DNA of 64,000 nt from JANMEX01 sp041751995 (GCA_041751995.1 JBGSHY010000070.1:19618-83617); one strand, 5' to 3'. Positions 53,040 to 63,265 are shown, counted from the stretch's first letter. Notes: generated from the sequence alone by a model not told the origin. Program-made: numbers and translations.

Positions 53040-55849
53040 GTCGTTCTCGGCAACGGTTTGACGGACGGGAATTGCGGCGCGCTTTCATCGCTCTGGTCGG
53101 CCGCTTTTTCGATTCTGACCTTCAAATCATACCAGGCCGCCTGACCTGTGACCGGATCGCTGTTGGAATAGCGGTAACCGCCGCCGCGTTCCGGCAGAAG
53201 TTCGGAGATGAGATGGTTGAGCAGGAAGCCTTTTTTGGCCTCCGGCGCATCCTTGTCGAGCGCCCATGCGCCGGAGCGCTTACCGATCGCATTCCATGTC
53301 CAGACCGTGTCGGCATTGACGCCATCCATCAGCTTCACCGGCGCTTTGATCTTGCCGTGATGCGAGGTCACCGTCACCCAGTCGCCATCGACAACACCAA
53401 GCTCCTTGGCTTTGCTTCTGGCCATGTACAGCCAGTTGCGGCCCAATATCTGGCGCAGCCAGGTGTTTTGCGATCCCCAGGAATGATACATCGCCATTGG
53501 CCGCTGCGTCACCGCATGCATCGGGAAGGCATCCTTCTCGACCATCTCGCCTTCAAACGGCGGATACCAGAAAGGTATCGGGTCAAAATAGGTCTCGATG
53601 CGTTGCTTGTGCCGGTCCGGCGGAATGACTTTGCCGTGCCCCTGCGCCGCAAGGCGGAAGGTCTGCAGCGGTTCGCAATAGAGCTGGTGGATGATCGGCT
53701 CCGTGTTGCCGAGGAAGCCGAACGACACGGCCCATTCTAGATAGGCCTTGTTGACGTGTTTGAAATATTTCATTTCGTCCGGCAGCTCATAGTACCAGTG
53801 GCAGCCGTTTTCGATGTAGCGCTTCAACTGGTCCGGATTGACCGCACCCTTGCCGAATGATTTGCCGTCTTCGCCGCGGAAGCCCGCCAGCGGACCAATA
53901 CCCGGCGTGCGCTCGTGGTTGACGATATAGTCGGAATAGCCGCCGGGATAGCGCGGCGAGCCGTCGGCCTTGACCATGGCAGGAAGGCCAAGCCGTGCGC
54001 CGAGATCCAGCAGCACCGTCTGGAACGGCCGCACATCACGGTCCGGCTCGACAACCGGCTGGCGGATGGCGTCCGCCGGGCCATCGGCCTCCGAGATCGG
54101 CCGGTCAAGCATCGAGATGCAGTCCCAACGCTCAAGGTAGGTCGTGTCCGGCAGGATTAGGTCGGCGTAGTAAACCATCTCTGACGCGTAGGAATCCGAG
54201 TAGATGATTTTCGGAATCACATGCTCGCCGGTCTTCTCGTCCTTGGCCGTCAGGTATTTGATCGTGTCCGGCACGTTCATGGCCGAATTCCAGCTCATGT
54301 TGGCCATATACATGAACAGGACATCAATATTGTAGGGATCGCCAAGCGCCGCATTGGTCGTGACCATGTGCATCATGCCGTGCGACGACATCGGCGCATC
54401 CCACGAGAAGCCCTTGTCGAGGCGCAGCGGATTACCCGCCTCGTCGACGAGCAGATCTTCTGGTGACATGACAAAGCCGAGCGGCGGGCCGGGCAGCGGC
54501 GTGTTTGGCTTCACCTGGCCGGACTTGCCTGCCGGTTTGACATGCGGCGGGATCGGCTTCGGGTATGGCGCCTTGTAGCGGAACCCGCCCGGCACATCGA
54601 TGGTGCCGAGCATGATCTGCAAAAGATGGATGGTGCGGCAGGTCTGGAACCCGTTGGCATGGGCGGAGATGCCGCGCATGGCATGCATCGAGACCGGACG
54701 GCCGATCATCTTGTCATGCTTGCGCCCGACATGATCAGTCCAGGGAATGTCGAGTTCGATTTGCTCTTCAAATGCCACCCGCGCCAGCTCTGCCGCGATG
54801 CGGCGGATCGTGTCGGCAGGCACGCCGCACTGCGGCGCCACCGTATCGGGCGACCAGTCGTCGCCAAGAAAACGCTCGGCAATGAGCTGGAAACTGGTGA
54901 CCGCCTTACGCCCATCAGGCAGCTTGAACCGGCCCATCAGCGGCGGGTTGACTGCGCCATCCGTGTGGGGCGCGGGTTTCTTCTTCGAACCGTCCCAGAC
55001 CAACGCGACGCCGTCCTTGTCGCGGGCGAAAAGCCCGTGATCAGCGCCGCCGGGATTTTCAATGACCAGCCAAGGCGAGTTGGTGTAGCGGACAAGATAT
55101 TCGCCGTCGATTTTCTGGGCGGCGAGCAATTCGTGGATCAATGCCCCGACAAACAGCCCGTCCGTTCCCGGCTTGACGCCAATCCACTCGTCGGCAATCG
55201 CCGAATAACCGGTGCGGATCGGATTGAGCGAGACAAATTTCGCGCCGCGCGCCTTGAGCTTGCCCAGCCCGGCCTTGATCGGGTTGGAGCCATGGTCTTC
55301 GGCAACGCCGAACAGCATGAAATATTTGGTGTGATGCCAGTCCGGCTCGCCAAATTCCCAGAATGCGCCGCCAAATGTGTAGAGGCCGGCAGCCGCCATG
55401 TTGACCGAGCAGAACCCGCCATGCGCGGCATAGTTCATGGTGCCGAACTGGCTTGCCCACCAGCCGGTCAGACCCTGACTTTGGTCACGGCCAGTGAAAA
55501 AGGCGAGTTTCTTCGGATCCGTCTTGCGGACCGCGCCGAGCCAATCCGTCGCCAGCGCCAGCGCTTCGTCCCATTCGATTTCGCGGAATTCGCCAGACCC
55601 GCGCTCGCCAACCCGCAGCAGCGGCTTGGAAAGGCGGGATGGGGAGTAATGCTGCTGGATGCCAGACGCGCCCTTGCCGCAGATGACACCCTTGTTGACC
55701 GGATGGTCGCGGTTGCCTTCAATGTATTTGACGGTGCCGTCCTTGAGATAAACCTTGATGCCGCACCGGCAGGCGCACATGTAGCAAGTGGTGGTCTTGA
55801 TCTCATCCCAGGTCTTGGGCGACGTGGCTATGTTTGGCTGTGCGCCCAT
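53036..55849 (-). CDS. soeA: Sulfite dehydrogenase molybdopterin subunit SoeA
   Basis: This 937-residue molybdopterin oxidoreductase of the DMSO-reductase family has an N-terminal [4Fe-4S] motif with Cys22, 25, 29 and 57 (CYMCACRC and ICGKGASG), then the catalytic domains and a C-terminal dinucleotide-binding domain with the GAWALD segment. SoeA oxidises sulfite to sulfate in the cytoplasm and fits here as the sink for sHdr-made sulfite. I call it SoeA rather than a polysulfide or thiosulfate reductase from the lack of a Tat signal peptide and the sulfur-oxidation context. Confidence 0.9.
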   Translation of the reverse strand: MGAQPNIATSPKTWDEIKTTTCYMCACRCGIKVYLKDGTVKYIEGNRDHPVNKGVICGKGASGIQQHYSPSRLSKPLLRVGERGSGEFREIEWDEALALATDWLGAVRKTDPKKLAFFTGRDQSQGLTGWWASQFGTMNYAAHGGFCSVNMAAAGLYTFGGAFWEFGEPDWHHTKYFMLFGVAEDHGSNPIKAGLGKLKARGAKFVSLNPIRTGYSAIADEWIGVKPGTDGLFVGALIHELLAAQKIDGEYLVRYTNSPWLVIENPGGADHGLFARDKDGVALVWDGSKKKPAPHTDGAVNPPLMGRFKLPDGRKAVTSFQLIAERFLGDDWSPDTVAPQCGVPADTIRRIAAELARVAFEEQIELDIPWTDHVGRKHDKMIGRPVSMHAMRGISAHANGFQTCRTIHLLQIMLGTIDVPGGFRYKAPYPKPIPPHVKPAGKSGQVKPNTPLPGPPLGFVMSPEDLLVDEAGNPLRLDKGFSWDAPMSSHGMMHMVTTNAALGDPYNIDVLFMYMANMSWNSAMNVPDTIKYLTAKDEKTGEHVIPKIIYSDSYASEMVYYADLILPDTTYLERWDCISMLDRPISEADGPADAIRQPVVEPDRDVRPFQTVLLDLGARLGLPAMVKADGSPRYPGGYSDYIVNHERTPGIGPLAGFRGEDGKSFGKGAVNPDQLKRYIENGCHWYYELPDEMKYFKHVNKAYLEWAVSFGFLGNTEPIIHQLYCEPLQTFRLAAQGHGKVIPPDRHKQRIETYFDPIPFWYPPFEGEMVEKDAFPMHAVTQRPMAMYHSWGSQNTWLRQILGRNWLYMARSKAKELGVVDGDWVTVTSHHGKIKAPVKLMDGVNADTVWTWNAIGKRSGAWALDKDAPEAKKGFLLNHLISELLPERGGGYRYSNSDPVTGQAAWYDLKVRIEKAADQSDESAPQFPSVKPLPRTT

Positions 55850-56021
55850 TTACCCTCCCCGGCACGGTCACCCGCGCTTCGAAACATCGACATGGCGATT
55901 CCGGCATCTCCTCCCGTCACCGCTCTTATATACTTTCATCAACGTATACAGATTTTATCATGCAATCAACGGGCCATGATCTGCTTTGCGGTCAATCATG
56001 GCAGCGCCGGGGATTGCCTCC

Positions 56022-56047
56022 AAAAAATGAATTGGCGTCGCGCCAAT
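56022..56047 (-). terminator. Terminator of the Calvin-cycle operon
   Basis: ATTGGCG (56031-56037) pairs perfectly with CGCCAAT (56041-56047) around a 3-base loop; the minus strand then reads TCATTTTTT. It begins three bases after the cbbY stop codon. Confidence 0.85.
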
Positions 56048-56049
56048 CC

Positions 56050-56778
56050 TCACCGCGAAATCAGGGTGATTAACTCACGGGTCAGCCGCGACAGGTTTTC
56101 CAGCTTCGGGTTTTGCCGGAAGGAAAGCGGTTCATCCAGTGTGTGAAGGTTTAGCTCCGCCCCGTCAAAGTCATCAAAGACCGTATAAATGCTGGGTGTG
56201 ATGACTGTGGTCAAACCGGCTGCCCTTGCTGATTTGAGTCCGTTGGCGGAATCTTCAAATGCGATGCAGGCTTCCGGACCGAGGCCGAGCCGGGAAAGCG
56301 CCGCCATATAGACTTCCGGGTCCGGCTTCTTGCGCGAAACATCCTCGCCGCAGCAAATGGCATCAAACCAGTCAGCCGCGTCCGGCCCAAGCGTTTTCGC
56401 CAACAGGCTTTCGACATTGGCCCTGCTGGTCGTTGTCGCGATGGCCAGCCGGATGCCTTGGCTGCGAGCATTCCCGATCAACCGTTCGACGCCGGGACGC
56501 AAGTCAATGCCATTGGCTGTAATCCAGTTGTTGTAGAAAAAAGTCTTGCGGCGATGAAGTTCTGCGCTCGCCACATCGGTGGCCCCTATCTCGCCGGCAT
56601 AGACTTCAATGCGCTCCCGCCCGCCGGTAGTCCTGAGCAGCCTGCCATAGATGCTTCGGTCCCAGCGCCAGCTCAGTCCCGCCTCGGCAAATGCGAGATT
56701 AAAGGCCTCGCGATGAACTTCCTCGGTTTCCGCCAAGGTGCCATCGACATCAAAAATGAGTGCTTTCAAAGTGCTCAT
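56050..56778 (-). CDS. cbbY: HAD phosphatase, CbbY-like
   Basis: This 242-residue haloacid-dehalogenase-type phosphatase has the nucleophile motif FDVDGTLAETEEVH, a helical cap and the later EDSANGLKSARAAG motif. CbbY enzymes remove the inhibitor xylulose-1,5-bisphosphate that forms on RuBisCO. It is the last gene of the operon and overlaps gph by ATGA (56775-56778). The substrate is assigned by position and family. Confidence 0.9.
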   Translation of the reverse strand: MSTLKALIFDVDGTLAETEEVHREAFNLAFAEAGLSWRWDRSIYGRLLRTTGGRERIEVYAGEIGATDVASAELHRRKTFFYNNWITANGIDLRPGVERLIGNARSQGIRLAIATTTSRANVESLLAKTLGPDAADWFDAICCGEDVSRKKPDPEVYMAALSRLGLGPEACIAFEDSANGLKSARAAGLTTVITPSIYTVFDDFDGAELNLHTLDEPLSFRQNPKLENLSRLTRELITLISR

Positions 56779-57461
56779 GCTGCCTTCACCTTTTCGATGG
56801 CCTGCGGCAATTCAAACAGGTTCAAACAGACAGCATCAGCGCCAAAGCTTGCCAGTGGTTCGCTGGAATATCCGCCCTGCACAAGAATGCAGGCCATGCC
56901 GGCGGCTTTGGCTGCGCCGGCATCATTGATGCTGTCGCCAACGAAAAGGCACTCAGTCGACGCTACGTCCAACGACTCCATGGCAGCGATAAGCATGTCC
57001 GGAGCGGGCTTGGTTTTCAATACTTCATTTTGCCCCTGAATGGCCGCAAGGTGCGGTGCAAACCCGTAATGGCCGAGAATGGTGCGCGTGAACGCATCCG
57101 GCTTGTTCGACACCACGGCGATCTTGACCCGCGCTTTGGCGTAGGCAGAAACCATTTCCAGCGCGCCCGGCAGCATAACGGTCAAACCCGTCAAATGGTT
57201 GGCATAATGCGGCATCATGGACTTGACGCGGCGGTCCAGCGCCTCGCCCAAGAGCGGATGGCCGCAGGCAGCATAGGCGCGCTCGACGAGTTTCACGACA
57301 CCATTGCCGATCATGCCACGCACACTTGGCACCGAAAGAGGCCCAAGCTTTTCTTCCGCCAGCAGCGCGTTGACAGCAGCGGCGATGTCCGGCGCGGAAT
57401 CAATAAGCGTGCCGTCGAGATCAAACAGGATCGCCTTCGGCCAGCCGCAGCCCCTTGTCAT
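56775..57461 (-). CDS. gph: Phosphoglycolate phosphatase (CbbZ)
   Basis: This 228-residue HAD phosphatase has FDLDGTLIDSAPDIAAAVN at the start and the GDSINDAGAAKAAG motif later. It dephosphorylates 2-phosphoglycolate made by RuBisCO oxygenation. It overlaps rpe and cbbY by ATGA (57458-57461 and 56775-56778), so translation is coupled in both directions. Confidence 0.92.
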   Translation of the reverse strand: MTRGCGWPKAILFDLDGTLIDSAPDIAAAVNALLAEEKLGPLSVPSVRGMIGNGVVKLVERAYAACGHPLLGEALDRRVKSMMPHYANHLTGLTVMLPGALEMVSAYAKARVKIAVVSNKPDAFTRTILGHYGFAPHLAAIQGQNEVLKTKPAPDMLIAAMESLDVASTECLFVGDSINDAGAAKAAGMACILVQGGYSSEPLASFGADAVCLNLFELPQAIEKVKAA

Positions 57462-58135
57462 GCCGCGGCCACGTCTGCCGCCTTGCGGATGGCGGCGATG
57501 TTGGCGCGGTAAGCGTCTTCCGAACCACCCTTGAACACGGCCGACCCGGCGACCAGAACGTTGGCGCCGGCGGCGGCCACCAGTGGCGCGGTTTCCACCG
57601 TCACGCCCCCGTCAATTTCAATATCGATCGGCCGGTTGCCGATCATGGCTTTCACGCGCTTCACCTTCTCCACAACGGAAGGGATGAATGCCTGCCCGCC
57701 AAAGCCGGGGTTTACGGTCATCAGGAGGACAAGGTCAAGCCGGTCGAGCACATATTCGATCACACTTTCCGGCGTGGATGGATTGAGCGAAACACCCGCT
57801 TTTTTGCCAAGCGCCTTGATGGCCTGCAGCGAACGGTCGAGGTGCGGACCGGCTTCAGCGTGAACCGTGATGATGTCACAGCCGGCATCGGCGAATGCGC
57901 CAAGATATTGGTCGGTTGGCGCAATCATCAGATGGCAGTCAAACACCGCCTTGGTGCGGTTGCGCACGGCCTTGATGATGCCGGGGCCGAACGTGATGTT
58001 CGGCACGAAATGCCCGTCCATCACATCCAGATGTATCCAGTCTGCACCGGCGCGCATGACCGTCTCGATTTCATCGCCAAGTCTGGAAAAGTCCGCCGAC
58101 AAGACTGACGGGGCGATAAGTGTCTTCGCGGTCAT
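57458..58135 (-). CDS. rpe: Ribulose-phosphate 3-epimerase
   Basis: This 225-residue TIM-barrel epimerase (also called CbbE) interconverts ribulose-5-phosphate and xylulose-5-phosphate. It has the metal and catalytic segments APSVLSADFSRLGDEI, WIHLDVMDGHFVPN, VNPGFGGQAFI and EIDGGV. It starts by ATGA overlap with cbbX (58132-58135). It is a standard member of cbb operons. Confidence 0.96.
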   Translation of the reverse strand: MTAKTLIAPSVLSADFSRLGDEIETVMRAGADWIHLDVMDGHFVPNITFGPGIIKAVRNRTKAVFDCHLMIAPTDQYLGAFADAGCDIITVHAEAGPHLDRSLQAIKALGKKAGVSLNPSTPESVIEYVLDRLDLVLLMTVNPGFGGQAFIPSVVEKVKRVKAMIGNRPIDIEIDGGVTVETAPLVAAAGANVLVAGSAVFKGGSEDAYRANIAAIRKAADVAAA

Positions 58136-59055
58136 TGCGCTGCCTTTTGTTCATTGGGAAGCCCGCCCTTGAAGACACGGCTTGCGTTGATATCTGCTGC
58201 GGTGATTGTCGAAAGTTCATCCGCTCCAACCGGACCACGGGAGGTTTCAAACAGGCGGTTGGCCTGGCGCAGCCGCGCGCGGTCCAGCGCATTGCGGATC
58301 GACCGTGCATTGGCGAAATGCGGCTGCTTGCGCCGCAGCACAATGTAATCCGCCATCGCCCTCTTCGCGGCTTCGTCAAAATGATAGCCCTGCTTGCCGA
58401 GCATCGTCTCGGCAATTGTGAGCAGTTCCGGCTCTTCATAATCAGGAAAATCGATGTGATGGGCAATGCGTGAGCGGAACCCCGGATTGCTCTCGTAAAA
58501 CTTGTCCATCCGGTCCGCATAGCCGGCAAGGATCACCACGAGATCATCGCGGTTGTTTTCCATCACCTGCAAAAGGATTTCGATGGCCTCCTGACCGTAG
58601 TCACGTTCATTGTCCGGTTTGTAGAGATAATAGGCCTCGTCGATGAACAGCACGCCACCCATAGCCCGCTTGAGAACCTCACGGGTTTTGGGAGCTGTAT
58701 GTCCGATGTACTGCCCAACCAGATCGTCGCGCGTGACCGAAACGAGATGTCCCTTTCGGACATAGCCGAGCCGATGCAAAAGGTTTGCCATTCGCAGCGC
58801 AACGGTCGTCTTGCCGGTTCCGGGATTACCGGTGAAGCTCATGTGCAGTGTCGGGGTTTCATGGGTCAGCCCCATCGCTTTTCGGGCGCGCTCAACGATG
58901 AGAAGAGCTGCCGTTTCGCGGATGCGCTGTTTGACAGGAGCGAGGCCGACAAGCTCCCGGTCGAGTTCAGCGAGAATTTCGGCAACGCCTGATGTGCGGT
59001 ATTCTTCCGCAAGATCAACGCTGGTGACGGTTTCGCCTTCGCCGGGAGCAGTCAT
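58132..59055 (-). CDS. cbbX: Red-type RuBisCO activase CbbX
   Basis: This 307-residue AAA+ protein has a Walker A motif (GNPGTGKTT, about residue 80), Walker B (LFIDEAYYL) and the later arginine region RSRIAHHIDF. CbbX removes inhibitory sugar phosphates from red-type RuBisCO by pulling its C-terminus. ATG 59055 is chosen because GGGAAG precedes it; the in-frame start at 59091 lies in the cbbS 3' end. It follows cbbS by 14 bases. Confidence 0.96.
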   Translation of the reverse strand: MTAPGEGETVTSVDLAEEYRTSGVAEILAELDRELVGLAPVKQRIRETAALLIVERARKAMGLTHETPTLHMSFTGNPGTGKTTVALRMANLLHRLGYVRKGHLVSVTRDDLVGQYIGHTAPKTREVLKRAMGGVLFIDEAYYLYKPDNERDYGQEAIEILLQVMENNRDDLVVILAGYADRMDKFYESNPGFRSRIAHHIDFPDYEEPELLTIAETMLGKQGYHFDEAAKRAMADYIVLRRKQPHFANARSIRNALDRARLRQANRLFETSRGPVGADELSTITAADINASRVFKGGLPNEQKAAQ

Positions 59056-59069
59056 GCTTTTCTTCCCTT

Positions 59070-59462
59070 TCAGTGGCCGCTGACTGTCCAAGAGTAAAGT
59101 TGTGAACGGCCGCGGGTGTCGGTACGGGTCATGTTGATTTTCGGCTCGTTTGCCGGGCGGTTGACGATGAATGACATTGTCACCGACTCCACTGCGCGCG
59201 TGTTGTCAAACGCATTGATGCGGATGTATTCGCCGCCATGCACCTTGCGGCACGCATCCAACTCCATCATCACGCCCTTGGCATCCTTCAGGTCAAACAT
59301 CGGGTTTCCCCACATTTCCCAGTAGGTGTTACGCGGGTGCGGGTTGTCGGTATACTCAATGCCGACAGCCCAGCCCTTCTGCAGGCAGTACTCCACCTGC
59401 GTCGATATTTGCGAGTCGGTCAGGTCCGGCAGAAAAGAAAAGCAGCCTTGGGTGATACGCAT
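59070..59462 (-). CDS. cbbS: RuBisCO small subunit, red type
   Basis: This 130-residue small subunit carries family features such as MRITQGCFSFLPDLTD at the start and NTYWEMWGNPMFDL. The C-terminal extension (SQLYSWTVSG) with an extra beta hairpin is characteristic of red-type (form IC) small subunits. It starts ten bases after cbbL. Confidence 0.96.
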   Translation of the reverse strand: MRITQGCFSFLPDLTDSQISTQVEYCLQKGWAVGIEYTDNPHPRNTYWEMWGNPMFDLKDAKGVMMELDACRKVHGGEYIRINAFDNTRAVESVTMSFIVNRPANEPKINMTRTDTRGRSQLYSWTVSGH

Positions 59463-59472
59463 TGGTTTGTCC

Positions 59473-60936
59473 TCACATGCTGACGGATGGCATCGGCGTA
59501 AAGTCCGATGTATCGGTTGAGGTGTAATTGAAGGAAATATTTCCCCAGGTGTCGAGCGCCGCTTCCAGCGGCTTGCACCACTTGGCGGCAGAGCGGAGGA
59601 TCTCGGGGCCTTCAACAGCAATATTTCGGCCTTCATTGCGGGCAAAGACCATGGCTTCGAGCGCCACCCGGTTTGCCTGCGCGCCGGCCTGAATGCCCAT
59701 CGGATGGCCGATGGTTCCGCCGCCGAATTGCAGGACGACATCGTCGCCGAACAGATCCAGCAGCTGGTGCATCTGGCCGGCATGAATGCCGCCGGAAGCG
59801 ACTGGCATGACTTTCAGCATGTCGCCCCAATCCTGCTCGAAGAAGATGCCACGCTGCAGATCCACCGCGTTCTTCTGTTCGCGCAGCACGTTGTAATAGC
59901 CTTGAACGGTCATCGGATCGCCTTCCAGCTTGCCGACTGCGGTGCCGGCATGAAGGTGGTCAACTCCGGCAAGCCGCAGCCACTTGGCAATCACGCGGAA
60001 CGAGATGCCATGGTTCTTCTGGCGGGTATAGGTGCCGTGGCCTGCACGGTGCATGTGCAGGATCATGTCGTTGTTGCGGCACCATTCGGAGATGGACTGG
60101 ATCGCTGTCCATCCGACGATCAGGTCAACCATGACGATGACAGAGCCCAGTTGCTTGGCGAATTCGGCGCGTCGGTACATTTCCTCCATCGTGCCGGCGG
60201 TGATGTTGAGGTAGTGCCCCTTCACTTCGCCCGTCTCGGCCGATGCCTTGTTCACCGCCTCCATGCAGTAAAGGAAGCGGTCGCGGTAGTGCATGAAGGC
60301 TTGGCTGTTGATGTTCTCGTCGTCCTTCATGAAATCGAGACCGCCCTTGAGACCCTCATAGACCACACGGCCATAGTTTTTGCCCGAAAGGCCGAGTTTC
60401 GGCTTGGTCGTCGCGCCAAGCAGAGGCTTGCCGAATTTGTCGAGACGCTCGCGCTCGACGATAATGCCGCAGGACGGGCCCTTGTAGGTCTTCACATAGG
60501 CAACCGGGAAGCGCATGTCCTCCAGACGCGCCGCCTTGAGCGGCTTGAACGAGAATACGTTTCCGATGATTGACGCCGTCAGATTGGCGATTGATCCGGG
60601 TTCAAACAGGATCAGATCGTAGGCGATGTAGACGAAATACTGGCCTGGCGTTCCCGGAACCGGCTCTACCTTGTAGGCTTTGCCGCGGTATTGGTCGCAG
60701 GCTGTCAGGCGGTCGGTCCACACCACTGTCCAGGTCGCTGTCGATGACTCGCCAGCCACCGCAGCGGCCGCCTCGATCGGGTCGACACCTTCCTGCGGTG
60801 TGATGCGGAACAAGGCAAGAATGTCGGTATCCTTGGGAACATAGTCACCGTCCCAGTAACCCATTTGGGCATATTTCAGAACGCCGGCTTTATAACGTTC
60901 CTTGCCTTTGATTTCGGTTTTGGCGTCACTGCTCAT
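59473..60936 (-). CDS. cbbL: RuBisCO large subunit, form I red type
   Basis: This is a 487-residue form I large subunit. The catalytic lysine pair lies in TTKPKLGLSG (Lys178, Lys180), the carbamylated Lys204 in GLDFMKDDEN, and loop 6 in HAGTAVGKLEGDP. The sequence pattern and the adjacent cbbX and short cbbS place it in the red, form IC group. ATG 60936 follows AGGAGA; the frame opens 78 bases earlier in the fba leader without support. Confidence 0.98.
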   Translation of the reverse strand: MSSDAKTEIKGKERYKAGVLKYAQMGYWDGDYVPKDTDILALFRITPQEGVDPIEAAAAVAGESSTATWTVVWTDRLTACDQYRGKAYKVEPVPGTPGQYFVYIAYDLILFEPGSIANLTASIIGNVFSFKPLKAARLEDMRFPVAYVKTYKGPSCGIIVERERLDKFGKPLLGATTKPKLGLSGKNYGRVVYEGLKGGLDFMKDDENINSQAFMHYRDRFLYCMEAVNKASAETGEVKGHYLNITAGTMEEMYRRAEFAKQLGSVIVMVDLIVGWTAIQSISEWCRNNDMILHMHRAGHGTYTRQKNHGISFRVIAKWLRLAGVDHLHAGTAVGKLEGDPMTVQGYYNVLREQKNAVDLQRGIFFEQDWGDMLKVMPVASGGIHAGQMHQLLDLFGDDVVLQFGGGTIGHPMGIQAGAQANRVALEAMVFARNEGRNIAVEGPEILRSAAKWCKPLEAALDTWGNISFNYTSTDTSDFTPMPSVSM

Positions 60937-60964
60937 GATCGTCTCCTTTTTTTCAATGGCAACT

Positions 60965-62044
60965 TCAGGCGGCCTTTGATGCCGCGGTTTTCGGATCGAG
61001 AGCGCCGGACGCATAGCGTTTGGCCATCTCGCTCATCGGGATGATTTTGATTTTCGGGGCATTCCCGGCTGTGCCGAAGGCTTCGAAACGGTCGCGGCAA
61101 ACCTTGGCCATGGCATCCATCGCCGGCTTCAGGAACTTGCGCGGATCAAACTCTGATTTCTGCGTGTATGCGATGCGGCGGAATTCGGCAGTGGCCGCAA
61201 GGCGCAAGTCCGTGTCGATGTTGACTTTCCGGACGCCATGCTTGATGCCGCGCACGATTTCCTCGACCGGCACGCCATAGGTCTCGCGCATCGCGCCGCC
61301 ATTGGCGTTGAACACTTCCTGCCATTCCTCCGGCACAGAGGAGGAGCCATGCATGACAATGTGCGTGTTTGGCAGCTTCTTGTGAATGGCTTCGATCACG
61401 CTCATCGCCAGCACTTCTCCGGTTGGCTTGCGGGTGAATTTGTAGGCGCCATGCGAAGTGCCGATTGCGACAGCCAGCGCATCCACTTTGGTGTCCGCGA
61501 CGAACCGCGCCGCCTCGTCCGGGTCGGTCACCAGCATCGAACGGTCGAGTTTGCCTTCAAAGCCGTGGCCATCTTCCGCTTCACCTTCGCCGGTTTCGAG
61601 CGATCCCAAAACGCCGAGCTCGCCCTCGACGGACGCGCCGACCATGTGCGCCAGACGCGACACTTCACGGGTGATGTTGACGTTGTAGTCATAGTCCGCG
61701 GGCGTTTTGGCGTCTTCCTTCAGCGATCCGTCCATCATCACCGACGTGAATCCGTTCTGGATGGCGGACAGGCAAGTGGCGACATTGTTGCCGTGGTCCT
61801 GGTGCATGCACAGCGGGATTTCCGGATAGATTTCCGTCAGCGCATCAATCATGCGCGTGAGCATGATGTCGTTGGCATAGGAGCGGGCGCCGCGCGATGC
61901 CTGGATGATGACCGGGCTCGAAGTGGCGCGGGCGGCCTCCATGATGGCGAGACCCTGCTCCATGTTGTTGATGTTGAAGGCAGGCACGCCATAGGAATGT
62001 TCGGCGGCGTGGTCGAGCAGTTGACGAAGGGTTATGCGGGCCAT
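60965..62044 (-). CDS. fba: Class II fructose-bisphosphate aldolase
   Basis: This 359-residue zinc-dependent aldolase makes fructose-1,6- and sedoheptulose-1,7-bisphosphate in the Calvin cycle. Metal and substrate motifs are CMHQDHGNNV, MMDGSLKEDA, VMHGSSSVP and RKVNIDTDLR. It lies 28 bases before cbbL and directly after pgk (three bases) in the same operon. Confidence 0.96.
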   Translation of the reverse strand: MARITLRQLLDHAAEHSYGVPAFNINNMEQGLAIMEAARATSSPVIIQASRGARSYANDIMLTRMIDALTEIYPEIPLCMHQDHGNNVATCLSAIQNGFTSVMMDGSLKEDAKTPADYDYNVNITREVSRLAHMVGASVEGELGVLGSLETGEGEAEDGHGFEGKLDRSMLVTDPDEAARFVADTKVDALAVAIGTSHGAYKFTRKPTGEVLAMSVIEAIHKKLPNTHIVMHGSSSVPEEWQEVFNANGGAMRETYGVPVEEIVRGIKHGVRKVNIDTDLRLAATAEFRRIAYTQKSEFDPRKFLKPAMDAMAKVCRDRFEAFGTAGNAPKIKIIPMSEMAKRYASGALDPKTAASKAA

Positions 62045-62047
62045 GAT

Positions 62048-63264
62048 TTATGCCTCCACTGTTTGCTTGTGATTGGTTTTGAGGATTTCAATTCCGGGCA
62101 GCGGACGTCCTTCCAGCCATTCTAGGAAAGCGCCGCCAGCCGTTGATATGTAGGTGAAATCATTTGCGACCCCTGCGCCGTTCAGGGCGGCAACCGTATC
62201 GCCGCCGCCTGCCACGGTTGTCAGTTTCCCGGCGCGCGTCAGTTCGGCAGCCAGCCTTGCAACGGCATTTGTCGCGGCGGCAAACGGTTCGAGTTCAAAC
62301 GCGCCAAGCGGCCCGTTCCAAAGCAGCGTCCGGCACTGCCGCAGAATGCCGCCAATCATCGCGGCCGATTCCGGGCCGCTGTCGAGCGCCATCTCCAGTG
62401 AACCGATATTGCCGACAGGGACAATCCTGCGCGACGCATCGGCGGAAAATGCATTTGCGACGGTCACATCCACCGGAAGAACTATTTTGCAGCCTGATTT
62501 TGATGCAGCGTTCTTGATGCTTTCGGCAATCGACAGAACACCCGGTTCATACAGCGACTTGCCAACATCGACGCCTTCCGCCGCCAGAAACGTGTTCGCC
62601 ATCCCGCCGCCGATGATGAGATAGTCAACCTTTTCCACGAGGTTTTTCAGAACGTCGATCTTGCTCGACACTTTCGCCCCGCCGACCAGCGCTGCGGCCG
62701 GCCGCTTCGGCTTTCCAAGCGCTGTCTCGAGCGCCTGCACTTCCGCCAAAAGCGAAGGTCCGGCATAGGAGGGCATCAATGTTGCAATTGCATGAGTTGA
62801 TGCATGCGCCCGGTGCGAACAGGAAAAGGCGTCGTTGACATAGAGGTCGCCGTGCACCGACAAGCGGATGGCGAAGTTGCGGTTATTCGCAGTCTCGCCC
62901 TTATGGAAACGGACATTTTCAAGCACCGCGATGCTGCCAGGGGCAATGACTCCCGTTCCGCGTTCCGATACCGGCCCGACGCAGTCGGCGACGAATGTGA
63001 CCGGACGGCCAAGCACCTCGGCCAGCGCCACAGCAATCGGACGTGTGGAATAGACGGGATTGGCCTCGCCTTCCGGCCTGCCAAGATGGGTCATGATGAC
63101 GACCGAAGCGCCGCGCCGGACCAGATTTTCAACGGTTGGAGCAAACCGGATGATCCGGGTCGCGTCAGTGACGATCTGATTTTTCATTGGCACGTTGAGG
63201 TCGGCGCGGATCAGCACCTTTTTCCCGGCGACATCAACGTCATCAATGGACGGAAGGCGGCGCA

Positions 63265-63265
<1 letters not shown>
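62048..63265 (-). CDS. pgk: Phosphoglycerate kinase
   Basis: This 405-residue kinase phosphorylates 3-phosphoglycerate in the Calvin cycle. It has KKVLIRADLNVP at the start, MTHLGRPEGE and the nucleotide-site VAGGGDTVAAL near the C-terminus. ATG 63265 is chosen because it overlaps the gap stop (TGATG) and begins MRRLPSIDD. The in-frame start at 63322 lies inside gap. Confidence 0.96.

Noticed and set aside
54542..56146. A 534-codon open frame on the plus strand opposite soeA
   Set aside because: It is antisense to soeA, which has its iron-sulfur motif and full length; the product is low complexity.
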